NCBI GenBank assembly: GCA_934365155.1
Contig: CAKRMZ010000015.1
Location: 1 to 30,996 of the forward strand
Reading direction: 5' to 3'
Source of the DNA: an uncultured Eubacteriales bacterium
GTDB lineage: Bacteria; Bacillota; Clostridia; Oscillospirales; CAG-272
Length of the DNA stretch: 30,996 bases
Shown here piece by piece: positions 14,171 to 23,026 of this stretch (positions within the stretch are counted from its first letter, which is position 1; every line of letters begins with the position of its first letter). Below the pieces are notes generated by a model. That model was given only the letters and a program-made list of their open reading frames with translations. It made no database searches and had not been told where the DNA came from. Made by a program: the position numbers and the translations under genes.

Positions 14171-14210
14171 AAGTGGATGAAAGTGGATCTTTGTGGTTAA
14201 TTGTGGATAA
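14171..14210 (+). promoter_or_regulatory. MraZ operator: four tandem 10-bp GTGG repeats
   Basis: GTGG recurs exactly every 10 bp at 14173, 14183, 14193 and 14203. The units are AAGTGGATGA, AAGTGGATCT, TTGTGGTTAA and TTGTGGATAA. MraZ is known to form a ring-shaped oligomer and to repress its own promoter by binding evenly spaced GTG-containing direct repeats between promoter and gene. Position at about +1 to +40 fits autorepression. Confidence 0.75.
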
Positions 14211-14311
14211 ATTCTTCTAAAAACCGTATTTCTGATAAGGTCTCTTTTATTTTTATCTAAAAAATCAAGGGCAGCGAAAAACGAAAAATACACGAAAGGA
14301 GAGTGAAAAGT

Positions 14312-14731
14312 ATGTTTTTGGGTGAATACAGTCACACAATTGATGCAAAAGGCAGACTTTTTATTCCCGTGAAGTTTCGTGAAGAATTGGGAGAACGTTT
14401 TTTCGTTACTCGCAGTGTAGACTGTTGCTTGGCTGTCTATTCGGAAACACAATGGAATCGTTTTACCGATAAAATTAATGCACTTCCCGAGATTCAATCG
14501 CGTAAGATTCGGCGTTTTCTTTTTTCGGCTGCGACCGAGGTGATTCCCGACGGGCAGGGACGTATTTTGATACCGCAGGTGTTACGGGAATATTCGAATT
14601 TGCAAAAGGCGGTATCGATATTAGGAGTTGGAGACCACATTGAGATTTGGTCCTCCGATTCACTGAAAAATGAATTGACAAACGAAGATGTGTCGGATAT
14701 TGAACAAACGCTGATAGGACTTGGTTTTTAA
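14312..14731 (+). CDS. mraZ: Transcriptional regulator MraZ
   Basis: This 139-residue protein is two tandem SpoVT/AbrB-like half-domains. The first begins MFLGEYSHTIDAKGRLFIPV and the second carries IPDGQGRILIPQVLREY. Each has the conserved D-x-x-G-R motif used for DNA contact. MraZ is the autorepressor that heads most dcw clusters and tunes division and wall genes. ATG 14312 is chosen because homologues begin M-F-x-G-E-Y and AAGGAG (14296-14301) lies ten bases upstream; GTG 14303 is in frame but too close to that RBS. The stop codon overlaps the rsmH start (TAATG). The repeats upstream are its expected binding sites. Confidence 0.95.
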   Translation: MFLGEYSHTIDAKGRLFIPVKFREELGERFFVTRSVDCCLAVYSETQWNRFTDKINALPEIQSRKIRRFLFSAATEVIPDGQGRILIPQVLREYSNLQKAVSILGVGDHIEIWSSDSLKNELTNEDVSDIEQTLIGLGF

Positions 14732-15684
14732 TGGAACAGGAAAAAAAATCGGAATTTAACCATTATTCGGTGATGCTGCATGAAACCGTAGACGCACTTC
14801 GGCCCGAGCGCGGAGGTGTGTATGTGGATTGTACCCTCGGAGGCGGCGGACACTCTTTGTATTTGGCTTCGAAATTACCGGTTGGCTCTAAACTGATCGG
14901 AATTGATCAGGATATTGCGGCGATTGAGGCGGCGAGTAAACGCCTTGCCGATTTTTCCGATTGCTTTACGGCGGTTCGGAGCAACTATTCGGAATTCGAT
15001 TCCGTACTGGATCAAATGAAAATCGATACGGTGGACGGAGTCATGATTGATCTCGGCGTATCCTCTTATCAGTTAGATACTCCCGAGAGAGGATTTTCAT
15101 ATATGCATGATGCGCCGCTGGATATGCGGATGGATTCCTCGGCGCCGAAAAGCGCGTACGATATTGTTAACGGATATTCCGTTGAGCAATTGCGCGATAT
15201 CTTCTTTCAATACGGTGAGGAAAAATTTTCGTCGAAGATTGCTTATGCGATTGCAAAGGCTCGGACGGAAAAGCCGATACAGACGACATTAGAACTTGTG
15301 AACATTATTAAAGACGCGATGCCGGCTTATGCGAAGTCGGAAAATCAACATCCTGCCAAGCGCGTGTTTCAGGCAATTCGCATTGAAGTGAATGATGAAC
15401 TTGCCATTATTTCTCCGACGATCCGTACCATCGTGAACCGTCTGTCGCCCGGCGGGCGCCTGGCCGTGATAACCTTTCATTCGTTGGAGGATCGCGAAGT
15501 CAAAAAGAGCTTTGCGGATTTGGCGAAAGCCTGTGTTTGTCCGCCGGATTTTCCGGTTTGCGTTTGTAATCACAAGGCAGAAATCCGATTGCTGACCCGA
15601 AAACCCATTGTACCGTCGGATGAAGAAATTGCAGAAAATCCACGTTCCCGCAGTGCCAAATTACGCATCGCCGAAAAGATATAA
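14731..15684 (+). CDS. rsmH: 16S rRNA (cytosine-1402-N4)-methyltransferase RsmH (MraW)
   Basis: This 317-residue SAM-dependent methyltransferase acts on N4 of C1402 in the ribosomal P site. It shows HYSVMLHETVDAL, the SAM-binding YVDCTLGGGGHSLYLAS and the acidic GIDQD. VMIDLGVSSYQLDTPERGFS, HPAKRVFQAIRIEVNDEL and VITFHSLEDREVK follow. The C-terminal N-P-R-S-R-S-A-K-L-R-I motif is complete. ATG overlaps the last base of the mraZ stop codon, so translation is coupled. No oddities. Confidence 0.97.
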   Translation: MEQEKKSEFNHYSVMLHETVDALRPERGGVYVDCTLGGGGHSLYLASKLPVGSKLIGIDQDIAAIEAASKRLADFSDCFTAVRSNYSEFDSVLDQMKIDTVDGVMIDLGVSSYQLDTPERGFSYMHDAPLDMRMDSSAPKSAYDIVNGYSVEQLRDIFFQYGEEKFSSKIAYAIAKARTEKPIQTTLELVNIIKDAMPAYAKSENQHPAKRVFQAIRIEVNDELAIISPTIRTIVNRLSPGGRLAVITFHSLEDREVKKSFADLAKACVCPPDFPVCVCNHKAEIRLLTRKPIVPSDEEIAENPRSRSAKLRIAEKI

Positions 15685-15727
15685 AAATTAAAAAGAAAAA
15701 TATTCGTTTAAAATGGAGGAATGTATA

Positions 15728-16459
15728 ATGACATATGAAATGCCGATGAAAAAGAATAATGCACGCCGAAATGTCATGAGCGGAGCACGCGCCGGTATGA
15801 AGCCGACTGCAAGCGCTTCTCTCAGCCGCGTTCCTTCCGGAGCTTCTGCGCGCCCGATGTCATATCCCCGTATGCAAAGTACGAAAAACTCGGTGACTCG
15901 GGGACGCCGCGATGTTCCGATGCACAAAAGTGGAACGCAAAAGGTTGCTTACGCAGCCGGAGGCGCTTTGGTTGCTTTACATGATGCAGCGGTACATTTT
16001 GCAAGAGATACAAAAAAAGCATTGCTTGAGGTTACGCCGGAACCCAAAATCAAAACGGTTCGAGTAAAGCCCAAAAAGCAGTTCCCGTTTTCTTTTTTGT
16101 TTACTGCGGCGATTACTACGGTGTTGATTATGTTTATTATTATGAATTATGTTATGATTCATGATTATACCAAAGATATTTCGGATTTGAATGATCAAAT
16201 TCAGGAATTGGCACAGACAGAGAAAGACTTATCATTAGAGCTTACCAAAAAAGAAGATATTCTGACCATTGAAAAGATTGCACGCGAAGAACTCGGAATG
16301 GTTCAGAGCGATCAGGTGACCAGAAAATATATCAGTTTGGAAAGCGGCGATAAAACCGAGGTATTGGGCGATCAATCCAATGACCGAAACTATCCGTTAT
16401 TTACTGCGATGAGCGCAATCGGCAATGCCGTAAGCGATACTTTCCGATATATCAAGTGA
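15728..16459 (+). CDS. ftsL: Cell division protein FtsL/DivIC-like with long cytoplasmic tail
   Basis: A 243-residue bitopic protein. Residues 1 to about 118 are a basic, low-complexity cytoplasmic tail rich in Arg, Lys, Ser, Pro and Met. About 120-145 is one membrane helix (PFSFLFTAAITTVLIMFIIM). About 150-200 is a coiled coil (TKDISDLNDQIQELAQTEKD) followed by the I-A-R-E-E-L-G-M motif typical of FtsL/DivIC septum initiators. It links FtsQ and the FtsW-FtsI synthase in the divisome. The tail is much longer than in Bacillus FtsL (about 117 residues in total) and carries S-R-V-P-S-G at 33-38, a word also seen in FtsW and FtsQ here. ATG 15728 has GGAGG at 15715-15719. A hairpin and T-run follow, so the first dcw transcript may end here. 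Confidence 0.85.
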   Translation: MTYEMPMKKNNARRNVMSGARAGMKPTASASLSRVPSGASARPMSYPRMQSTKNSVTRGRRDVPMHKSGTQKVAYAAGGALVALHDAAVHFARDTKKALLEVTPEPKIKTVRVKPKKQFPFSFLFTAAITTVLIMFIIMNYVMIHDYTKDISDLNDQIQELAQTEKDLSLELTKKEDILTIEKIAREELGMVQSDQVTRKYISLESGDKTEVLGDQSNDRNYPLFTAMSAIGNAVSDTFRYIK

Positions 16460-16487
16460 ACCGGATTATGAATAGCAATTGATTGTA

Positions 16488-16531
16488 AATGAGAGTGTGG
16501 AATGACAATGAATTTCGACTCTCATTTTTCT
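16488..16531 (+). terminator. Probable terminator after ftsL
   Basis: AATGAGAGT (16488-16496) and ACTCTCATT (16518-16526) form a 9-bp stem with a 21-nt loop, followed by TTTTCTTT. The long loop makes it weaker than the other terminators in the window. Confidence 0.55.
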
Positions 16532-16580
16532 TTGGATGAAATTAATTATCATAAAAAGCATAGATTTTTTGTCAGGGATA

Positions 16581-16589
16581 TGGTATAAT
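16581..16589 (+). promoter_or_regulatory. Extended -10 promoter for the transpeptidase-mur operon
   Basis: TGG followed by a perfect TATAAT (16584-16589) is an extended -10 element; the -35 is poor. It lies in the 224-bp gap between ftsL and the transpeptidase gene. Just downstream, 16651-16670 is a tandem repeat of CGTGAAATAA (two copies) immediately before the RBS. Confidence 0.55.
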
Positions 16590-16650
16590 GAAATATATTT
16601 TTCATATGATATTAGAGAATTTAAGTTGGCAGCTTTGTGAATGATATCTG

Positions 16651-16670
16651 CGTGAAATAACGTGAAATAA
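16651..16670 (+). repeat. Two tandem copies of CGTGAAATAA upstream of the transpeptidase RBS
   Basis: Two exact 10-bp copies (16651-16660 and 16661-16670) end three bases before the GGAGG at 16673-16677. Confidence 0.9.
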
Positions 16671-16683
16671 ATGGAGGTATAAT

Positions 16684-18927
16684 ATGCCGGTAAGACCATC
16701 TCCGAAAATTTTAAAGCGTGCCAGGGTTGTGCTTTGTGTATGTGCTGTGTTTGTATGTGGCTTGATTGCCCGTTTGTTTTATCTTCAGATATTACAGCAC
16801 GATCATTATGAGGGAATTGTAATTGACAATATTACCAGTGAGACCACGGTAAAAGCGAGCCGGGGAACTATATACGACTGCAATATGAATGTGTTGGCGG
16901 AAGATGAAACCGTGGAACGCATTTTCATATCGCCCTTTGATATTGAAACGGATGAGGAAAGGGAACTTGTTTGCCGAGGACTTTCCGAAATATTGGGGGT
17001 TGATTATGATGAGATTATGCAGAAAGCGCTTAAGGTAAACCGTAAAGATGAAACGATCAAAAACTATGTGGAAAAAGATCTTGCGGACGAAGTGCGAAAG
17101 TTTATCTCAGAAAACAATTTGAGCTGTATTCATTTAGTGGAAACCTCAAAACGGTATTATCCGTTCGGAACCTTAGCTTCCCACGTGATCGGTTTTACCG
17201 GCTCCGACAGCAACGGATTAATCGGTCTTGAACTGAAATATAATAATTTGCTGAAGGGCGTTTCCGGAAAGATTATTACCGGTGTGGATGCCAAAGGCAA
17301 CAGCATGCCGATGAAGTACGAGAGCTACAGCGAAACGCAGAACGGTTTAAATTTGGTAACGACAATCGACTATCGCATTCAAAGCTCTTTGGAAAAATAT
17401 CTGCAGGAAGCCTATACCGATTTTGCTCCCAATCAGCGTGTAACCGGAATTGCGATGGATGTGCAAACCGGTGCTATTTTAGCCATGGCTACCAATCCGT
17501 CCTTTGATTTGAATTCCCCCTACACTTTGGATGCAGCATCGCAGGCATTGCTTGATGCTTTCGATAAGAGCAATGAAGAAGAATATAAGAAATATTACAA
17601 TACTTTGCTCAATCAGATGTGGAATAACAAGGCGGTCAGTGCGTTATACGAACCCGGTTCTACTTTTAAAGTGATAACTGCTTCGATGGCGCTGGAGGAA
17701 GGAGCGGTTCGGGCGACAGATCATTTTTATTGCGGCGGAGTCCATCAGGTGGATCTCGGAAACGGTCATACATATCCGGTGCCGTGTCATAAACTTTCCG
17801 GACACGGAGACGTGACTTTTGCTTATGGATTGCAGCAATCCTGCAACCCGACAATGATGATTACGGCAGCAAAGCTCGGCAGAGATTTGTTTTATCAATA
17901 TTTTGAGGCTTACGGATTTTCATCAAAAACCAATATTGATTTGCCCGGAGAGTCCGCGGGAATTTTCCACCAATTTTCCGATTTTAAATCTCTGGAACTT
18001 GCGGTATATTCCTTCGGTCAGACGTTTAAAACGACTCCGATTCAGCAGATTACGGCTATCAGTGCCGTAGCGAACGGCGGAAATGTGATGACGCCGTATT
18101 TGGTGTCCAAAATCGTGGATGATGACGGAAACGTGATTCAGAGTTTTGAGCCGCAGGTCAAGCGTCAGGTGATCAGTGATGAGACCGCAAAATTGCTGAC
18201 AGATATTTTGGAGGCCGGTGTTTCCGGTGACGGAGGCGCTCGAAATGCTTATGTCAAAGGCTATAAAGTAGCGGCTAAAACCGGTACCTCACAGAAACGA
18301 GATGTTTTGGATCAGCAGCTTCATGTAGGTTCGTGTATTGCCTATGCTCCGGCAGATGATCCAAAGGTTGCTATTTTGATTATTGTGGATGAACCCACGC
18401 AAGGCAGCATATATGGTAGTATTGTTGCTGCACCGTATGTTGCAAAGACAATGGCGGAAACACTTTCTTACTTAAATATTGAGCCGAGTTATACCGATGC
18501 CGAATTAGCGTCGATGGAACTTACATTAGGCAGTTATGTCGGTTCAAACATTGAAACGGTAAAGAGAGATTTGACGGAAAAGGGAATTCAATATCAGATT
18601 GAGGGCGCCGGCGACACCGTAACCGATCAAATTCCGCGTGCCGGCAGCAAGCTGATTAAAGAATCCGGTAAATTGATACTATATACCGGTGAATCCACTC
18701 CCTCTAAAACAGTGACGGTTCCCAATGTTATCGGTATGTCTCCGACGGTCGCAAACCGTACGATTATCAATGCGGGATTAAATATTAATATCAGCGGTGC
18801 GGTCAGCAGTCCCTCTGCAACGGGCGCAATCGCTATCAGTCAATCGATTGCGGGAGGCGAAAATGTAGAGTACGGAACGGTTGTTGAAGTGGAATTCCGA
18901 TATGTTGACGGAATGGCAGACGGATAA
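16684..18927 (+). CDS. ftsI: Class B penicillin-binding protein with two PASTA domains (FtsI/PBP2B/SpoVD type)
   Basis: This 747-residue septal peptidoglycan transpeptidase has a short cytoplasmic N-terminus with one membrane helix (about residues 15-35), then a dimerisation domain containing KASRGTIYDCN. The transpeptidase domain has the catalytic S-x-x-K in YEPGSTFK, S-x-N as QQSCNPT, and the KTGT box in AAKTGTSQKR. The C-terminus has two PASTA repeats, one starting near LGSYVGSNIETVKRDL and one at VTVPNVIGMSPTVANRTI. Bacillus has two such paralogues side by side, PBP2B for vegetative division and SpoVD for spore cortex. Only one is present here, so it may serve both roles. ATG 16684 has GGAGG six bases upstream. 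Expected partner of FtsW downstream. Confidence 0.95.
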   Translation: MPVRPSPKILKRARVVLCVCAVFVCGLIARLFYLQILQHDHYEGIVIDNITSETTVKASRGTIYDCNMNVLAEDETVERIFISPFDIETDEERELVCRGLSEILGVDYDEIMQKALKVNRKDETIKNYVEKDLADEVRKFISENNLSCIHLVETSKRYYPFGTLASHVIGFTGSDSNGLIGLELKYNNLLKGVSGKIITGVDAKGNSMPMKYESYSETQNGLNLVTTIDYRIQSSLEKYLQEAYTDFAPNQRVTGIAMDVQTGAILAMATNPSFDLNSPYTLDAASQALLDAFDKSNEEEYKKYYNTLLNQMWNNKAVSALYEPGSTFKVITASMALEEGAVRATDHFYCGGVHQVDLGNGHTYPVPCHKLSGHGDVTFAYGLQQSCNPTMMITAAKLGRDLFYQYFEAYGFSSKTNIDLPGESAGIFHQFSDFKSLELAVYSFGQTFKTTPIQQITAISAVANGGNVMTPYLVSKIVDDDGNVIQSFEPQVKRQVISDETAKLLTDILEAGVSGDGGARNAYVKGYKVAAKTGTSQKRDVLDQQLHVGSCIAYAPADDPKVAILIIVDEPTQGSIYGSIVAAPYVAKTMAETLSYLNIEPSYTDAELASMELTLGSYVGSNIETVKRDLTEKGIQYQIEGAGDTVTDQIPRAGSKLIKESGKLILYTGESTPSKTVTVPNVIGMSPTVANRTIINAGLNINISGAVSSPSATGAIAISQSIAGGENVEYGTVVEVEFRYVDGMADG

Positions 18928-18996
18928 CTAAACGGTTTAGGACGTGTAAAGTCACGGATTGTGAATGAAATAATTCATCATATTCGGAGGTTTTAC

Positions 18997-20505
18997 ATGA
19001 AGTTATCAGATTTATTAATGTCGGACGAAATTCTTGATTTCAGTTCCGATATTCAGAAGATTCCCGTGCAGGCAATTTCTTCGTCTACGGAAACTGTGGT
19101 GCTGGGTAGCGTATTTGTTTGCATTGACGGAATGCACACCGATGCACACCGCTTGATTCCCGAAAGTATTGCGCGCGGGGCATCAGCAGTGGTTTTATCC
19201 AATCCCTCGGCAGCAGAGCAGTGCACGGTGCCGTGGGTGATTGTGCCCGATACGCGAAAGGCGCTGTCCTATATGCTCTATCGTTTTTACGGCAGTCCGG
19301 CAGATCAAATGCGTGTGATTGCCGTAACCGGAACAAACGGAAAGACGTCGCTGACATATATGCTTCGTGCGATCTTTATGCGAGCCGGATATAAGGTTGG
19401 CATAATCGGTACAGTCCGAAACATGATCGGGGATGAAGTTGTTTTGGATGCGGGGCTTACCACACCGGATCCGGCAGATCTTTACCGTTTGTTGGCACAA
19501 ATGCGTGCGCAAAACTGTGAATATGTATTTATGGAGGCTTCCTCCCATGCCTTGGCGCTGAATAAACTTTGTGCAATTCCCGTGGATACCGGCATTTTTA
19601 CGAACCTGACTCCCGATCATTTGGATTTCCATCATGATATGGAGCACTATAAGGAGGCAAAACAAAAATTATTTGCCATAAGCCGTATGTCTTTGGTGAA
19701 TATGGATTCGCCGTACGGCACGGCAATGGCCGAGGCGGCGGCAGGCAGAATTTATCGCTACGGCATTGACAGCGGCGATACGGGAACGGAATTTGCAGCA
19801 AAGTCGGTGAATCTTTTGGCCCGGGAGGGAATCCAATATACGCTTTCCGCCTGGAATGAATCTATGAATATTCGATCTCAAATCCCGGGGCGGTTCAGTG
19901 TTTATAATACAATGGCAGCCGCGGCGGCCGCGTATTTGCACGGAATACGTATTCCTGTGATCGAAGCGGCTCTCAAAGATATGCACGGCGTGGAGGGACG
20001 GATGGAACGGATTCCGTTAGAAAAGGTTTCCGCGCAGCCGATTTATTCTCAAATCTCTCTGTTTTTGGATTTTGCACATACACCGGATGCGTTAGCGAAT
20101 GTTTTACGTACCGCTCGGGATTTTCGGCGTGACGGGGACAGACTGGTGGTTGTGTTCGGATGCGGAGGAGACCGTGACCGCGAAAAACGTCCGTTGATGG
20201 GTGCAGTAGCTTCGGAGCTTGCCGATTTTACGATTATTACCTCTGACAACTGTCGTAGCGAAAAACCGGAGGATATTATTGCCGACATATTGACCGGATT
20301 TGATGCGACATGTCCTCACGTAATTATTCCGGATCGGAAATCTGCCATTCTGTATGCACTGGCACATGCGGAAAAGGGCGATATAATTTTATTGTGCGGA
20401 AAAGGGCATGAAAATTATATCATTGATCAAAAAGGAAAGCACCATTTTTCTGAGAGGGAAATTGCCATGCGATTTGCTGCGGAGAATGATAAGTTTAAGT
20501 TTTAA
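18997..20505 (+). CDS. murE: UDP-N-acetylmuramoyl-tripeptide synthetase MurE
   Basis: This 502-residue ligase adds the third amino acid to UDP-MurNAc-L-Ala-D-Glu. GTNGKTS (112-118) is the ATP loop, TTPDPADLY binds the nucleotide sugar, and the H-Y-K-E-A-K segment near 217-222 supplies the carbamylated lysine. FAHTPDALANVL and VFGCGGDRDREKRP are family blocks. The amino-acid specificity loop is DNCR (417-420). Meso-diaminopimelate enzymes normally have DNPR; keeping the arginine argues for diaminopimelate, but the Pro-to-Cys change deserves note. ATG 18997 is chosen for CGGAGG at 18985-18990 and the M-K-L-S-D-L-L opening of homologues; the earlier frame start at 18961 lacks an RBS. Followed 20 bp later by murF. 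Confidence 0.95.
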   Translation: MKLSDLLMSDEILDFSSDIQKIPVQAISSSTETVVLGSVFVCIDGMHTDAHRLIPESIARGASAVVLSNPSAAEQCTVPWVIVPDTRKALSYMLYRFYGSPADQMRVIAVTGTNGKTSLTYMLRAIFMRAGYKVGIIGTVRNMIGDEVVLDAGLTTPDPADLYRLLAQMRAQNCEYVFMEASSHALALNKLCAIPVDTGIFTNLTPDHLDFHHDMEHYKEAKQKLFAISRMSLVNMDSPYGTAMAEAAAGRIYRYGIDSGDTGTEFAAKSVNLLAREGIQYTLSAWNESMNIRSQIPGRFSVYNTMAAAAAAYLHGIRIPVIEAALKDMHGVEGRMERIPLEKVSAQPIYSQISLFLDFAHTPDALANVLRTARDFRRDGDRLVVVFGCGGDRDREKRPLMGAVASELADFTIITSDNCRSEKPEDIIADILTGFDATCPHVIIPDRKSAILYALAHAEKGDIILLCGKGHENYIIDQKGKHHFSEREIAMRFAAENDKFKF

Positions 20506-20525
20506 AATGAAAGGATATTCCGGCA

Positions 20526-21965
20526 ATGCTGATTAAACTGAAAGAAAGCCTTAGCCAAGACGATACGGCAAGAATATGCAGCGGCACTTTGCAGATAGAA
20601 AATCAAAAAAAGATTTCGGTGATTGTTACCGATTCCAGAGAAGTATGCCCGGATTCATTGTTTGTGGCTATTTGCGGTGAAAATTTTGACGGACATTGCT
20701 TTCTGGAGATGGCTGTGAAGAACGGTGCCTGTGCGGTCTTAGTTGAGAAAAACAATGCATATGCGGCGGAATTCTCTCAAAAGGCGGCAGAGTTTGGATG
20801 CAGCATGATTTTTGTAGATGATACAACGGTTGCATTCGGCAAAATAGCAAAGGCATGGTTGGATGCTTTACATATTAAGGTATTGGCTGTGACAGGCAGT
20901 GTCGGAAAGACTACGACAAAACAGCTTTGCGCCTCAGTGCTTTCCGAGAAATACCGTCTCAAGAAAACAGAGGGCAATCATAATAATGAATTGGGACTTC
21001 CGTATACGCTTTTTTCCTTGGAGCGCTCGGATGAAATGGCGGTTTTGGAGATGGGCATGAGCCGTCGGGGAGAAATCAGCTATTTGTCTCGCCTGGCGAA
21101 GCCTGAAATAGCCGTTATTACCAATGTCGGAACCTCTCATATTGAGAACCTTGGCAGCCGGGAAGAAATTGCGGCGGCAAAGTTGGAGATTGCGGACGGC
21201 ATGCCGGACGGCTCTGTTTTATTGCTGAACGGGGATGAGCCGCTTTTGAAAAATGCTGCCGAAAAGTTTCCGAAGCTTTGCGTGAAGTATGTTTCCGGAA
21301 TCGATGAGACTGCCGATATCTATATTTGCAATATTGTCAGCGATGCCGTGAAAAACTCTATATATTTTGATGTATACATGGAGCAGGGCAAGCATGTTAT
21401 GACCGGGTTTGCGATTTCCGGAATCGGCTCCCATTTGGCTTTTGATGCGGCTTTTGCTGTAGCAGCGGGCTTTTATCTGGGATTGAGCGAAGATCAAATC
21501 CGAAAGGGGCTTGCGCAATTTGAAAATACCGGATTGCGCCAAAAGATTACTCAAAGAGACGGGTGCACATTCATCGAAGATTGCTATAATGCGAGTTGCG
21601 AGGCAATGATTGCTTCATTGCAGGTGCTTTGGAAAACGGCAGAGCAGAAACGCGGCCGTTCCATTGCTGTTCTCGGAGAGATGCGTGAATTGGGAGACTA
21701 CAGTGATTCTTTGCATTATAAAGTCGGACTCACCGTAGCAAGGTTTAAAATCTCCAAGCTTTTTGTGCTCGGAGAAAAAAGTCTGCCGATTGTCGAGGGA
21801 GCCAAAAGCGGCGGCATGTCCATGGATGATATTGTTATCGTAAAAGATATTAACGATAAAGAAGGCTTGGCTGAAAAGATTAAAGCGGAACTTTTGCCGG
21901 GAGATGTTATTCTTTTTAAGGCCAGCAGAGCAGTGGCTTTGGAACAGGTTATTGAGCGAATATAA
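20526..21965 (+). CDS. murF: UDP-N-acetylmuramoyl-tripeptide--D-alanyl-D-alanine ligase MurF
   Basis: This 479-residue ligase adds D-Ala-D-Ala to finish the muramyl pentapeptide. It shows VTDSREVCPDSLFVAICGEN at the N-terminus, the ATP loop VTGSVGKTTTKQL, EGNHNNELGLPYTLF, VLEMGMSRRGEI and VITNVGTSHIENLGSREEIA. IEDCYNAS and VLGEMRELGDYSDSLH lie in the C-terminal domain. These are the standard MurF blocks, all present. RBS AAAGGA lies just upstream. It sits 20 bp after murE and 18 bp before mraY, in one operon. Confidence 0.96.
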   Translation: MLIKLKESLSQDDTARICSGTLQIENQKKISVIVTDSREVCPDSLFVAICGENFDGHCFLEMAVKNGACAVLVEKNNAYAAEFSQKAAEFGCSMIFVDDTTVAFGKIAKAWLDALHIKVLAVTGSVGKTTTKQLCASVLSEKYRLKKTEGNHNNELGLPYTLFSLERSDEMAVLEMGMSRRGEISYLSRLAKPEIAVITNVGTSHIENLGSREEIAAAKLEIADGMPDGSVLLLNGDEPLLKNAAEKFPKLCVKYVSGIDETADIYICNIVSDAVKNSIYFDVYMEQGKHVMTGFAISGIGSHLAFDAAFAVAAGFYLGLSEDQIRKGLAQFENTGLRQKITQRDGCTFIEDCYNASCEAMIASLQVLWKTAEQKRGRSIAVLGEMRELGDYSDSLHYKVGLTVARFKISKLFVLGEKSLPIVEGAKSGGMSMDDIVIVKDINDKEGLAEKIKAELLPGDVILFKASRAVALEQVIERI

Positions 21966-21983
21966 AAGACGGAGAAGTTTGAC

Positions 21984-22994
21984 ATGATGAAGTTTGAATA
22001 TATTCTGTGGTTTTCAATTGGTTTGTTGATTTCTGCCATTGCTACCGCCGTATTGACGCGTAAGTTGATCCCGGTTTTAAAAAGCAAAAAAATGGGGCAG
22101 AAAATTTTGGATATCGGCCCTCGCTGGCATAAAAGCAAAGAGGGAACTCCGACTATGGGCGGCCTTTCTTTTATTGCCGCAATTACAGCAGTGTGCATTC
22201 TGGTGATTGTCGGCATGACATTCTTTCGTCAATTGGACCGACGGGATTTAATTTTGACGGGGCTTTTGCTTATATATGCTTTGCTCAACGGTGCAATCGG
22301 ATTCTTCGATGATTTGGCAAAATTTCGTCACGGCCGAAACGATGGCTTCACTCCGTCTCAGAAGTATTTACTTCAGCTTTGCGCGGCGGCAGTATTTTTA
22401 ATGGCCCTTCGCTATTTTAATTTTATTACTACTGAAATCTACATTCCGTTTTTGAAAATATATTGGAATCTCGGGCTTGCATATTACATATTGGCCCTTA
22501 TTTTGCTGACCGGATTTGTCAACAGTGTTAATTTAACGGATGGATTAGACGGACTTGCGGCTTCTGTGACATTTTTTGTAATGGGATTTTTTGCTGCGGC
22601 GTCGATCGTTATTTCCAGTTTCCCGGGTATATTGTTTTCGGGAATATGTGCGGGCGGCTGCCTTGGATTTTTAGTGTATAATTTTTATCCTGCAAAAATC
22701 TTTATGGGAGATACCGGATCGTTGTTTTTAGGCGCAGCGGTAATCGGGCTTGCTTTTTGCATTTCCAACCCGCTGATTGTAGTCGTGGTCGGATTCGTTT
22801 ATTTAATGGAGACAATATCTGTGATTTTGCAGGTGCTTTTCTTTAAATTAACCGGCAAACGTCTGTTTAAAATGGCACCGATTCATCATCATTTCGAGAA
22901 AAAGGGATTCAGCGAAGTTCAGGTGGTTGTCTTGTTTTCAGTGGTGACAATCGTATTTTCGACGATAGCTTTTATATGTGAGTATTTAATGTGA
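21984..22994 (+). CDS. mraY: Phospho-N-acetylmuramoyl-pentapeptide transferase MraY
   Basis: This 336-residue polytopic membrane enzyme (about ten helices) transfers phospho-MurNAc-pentapeptide to undecaprenyl phosphate, making lipid I. It shows K-E-G-T-P-T-M-G-G near the N-terminus, GFFDDLAKFRHGRNDGF, NLTDGLDGLAA with catalytic aspartates, NFYPAKIFMGDTGSLFLG, and the MAPIHHHFEKKG loop. All are standard MraY motifs. Two consecutive ATGs (21984, 21987) are possible; GGAGAAG precedes both. In most Firmicutes clusters murD follows; here ftsW follows after 32 bp. Confidence 0.97.
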   Translation: MMKFEYILWFSIGLLISAIATAVLTRKLIPVLKSKKMGQKILDIGPRWHKSKEGTPTMGGLSFIAAITAVCILVIVGMTFFRQLDRRDLILTGLLLIYALLNGAIGFFDDLAKFRHGRNDGFTPSQKYLLQLCAAAVFLMALRYFNFITTEIYIPFLKIYWNLGLAYYILALILLTGFVNSVNLTDGLDGLAASVTFFVMGFFAAASIVISSFPGILFSGICAGGCLGFLVYNFYPAKIFMGDTGSLFLGAAVIGLAFCISNPLIVVVVGFVYLMETISVILQVLFFKLTGKRLFKMAPIHHHFEKKGFSEVQVVVLFSVVTIVFSTIAFICEYLM

Positions 22995-23026
22995 AGAATG
23001 TTTGAGAGTGAGAGGATGAGAGTGGC

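Larger units (their letters stand above)
13923..14311. other. Divergent regulatory region gpmI/mraZ
   Basis: About 390 bp without a gene. The left end holds the gpmI promoter. The right part holds the mraZ promoter, four 10-bp GTGG repeats and a leader of about 140 nt. The segment 14030-14130 is AT-rich and shows nothing I can name. Confidence 0.6.
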
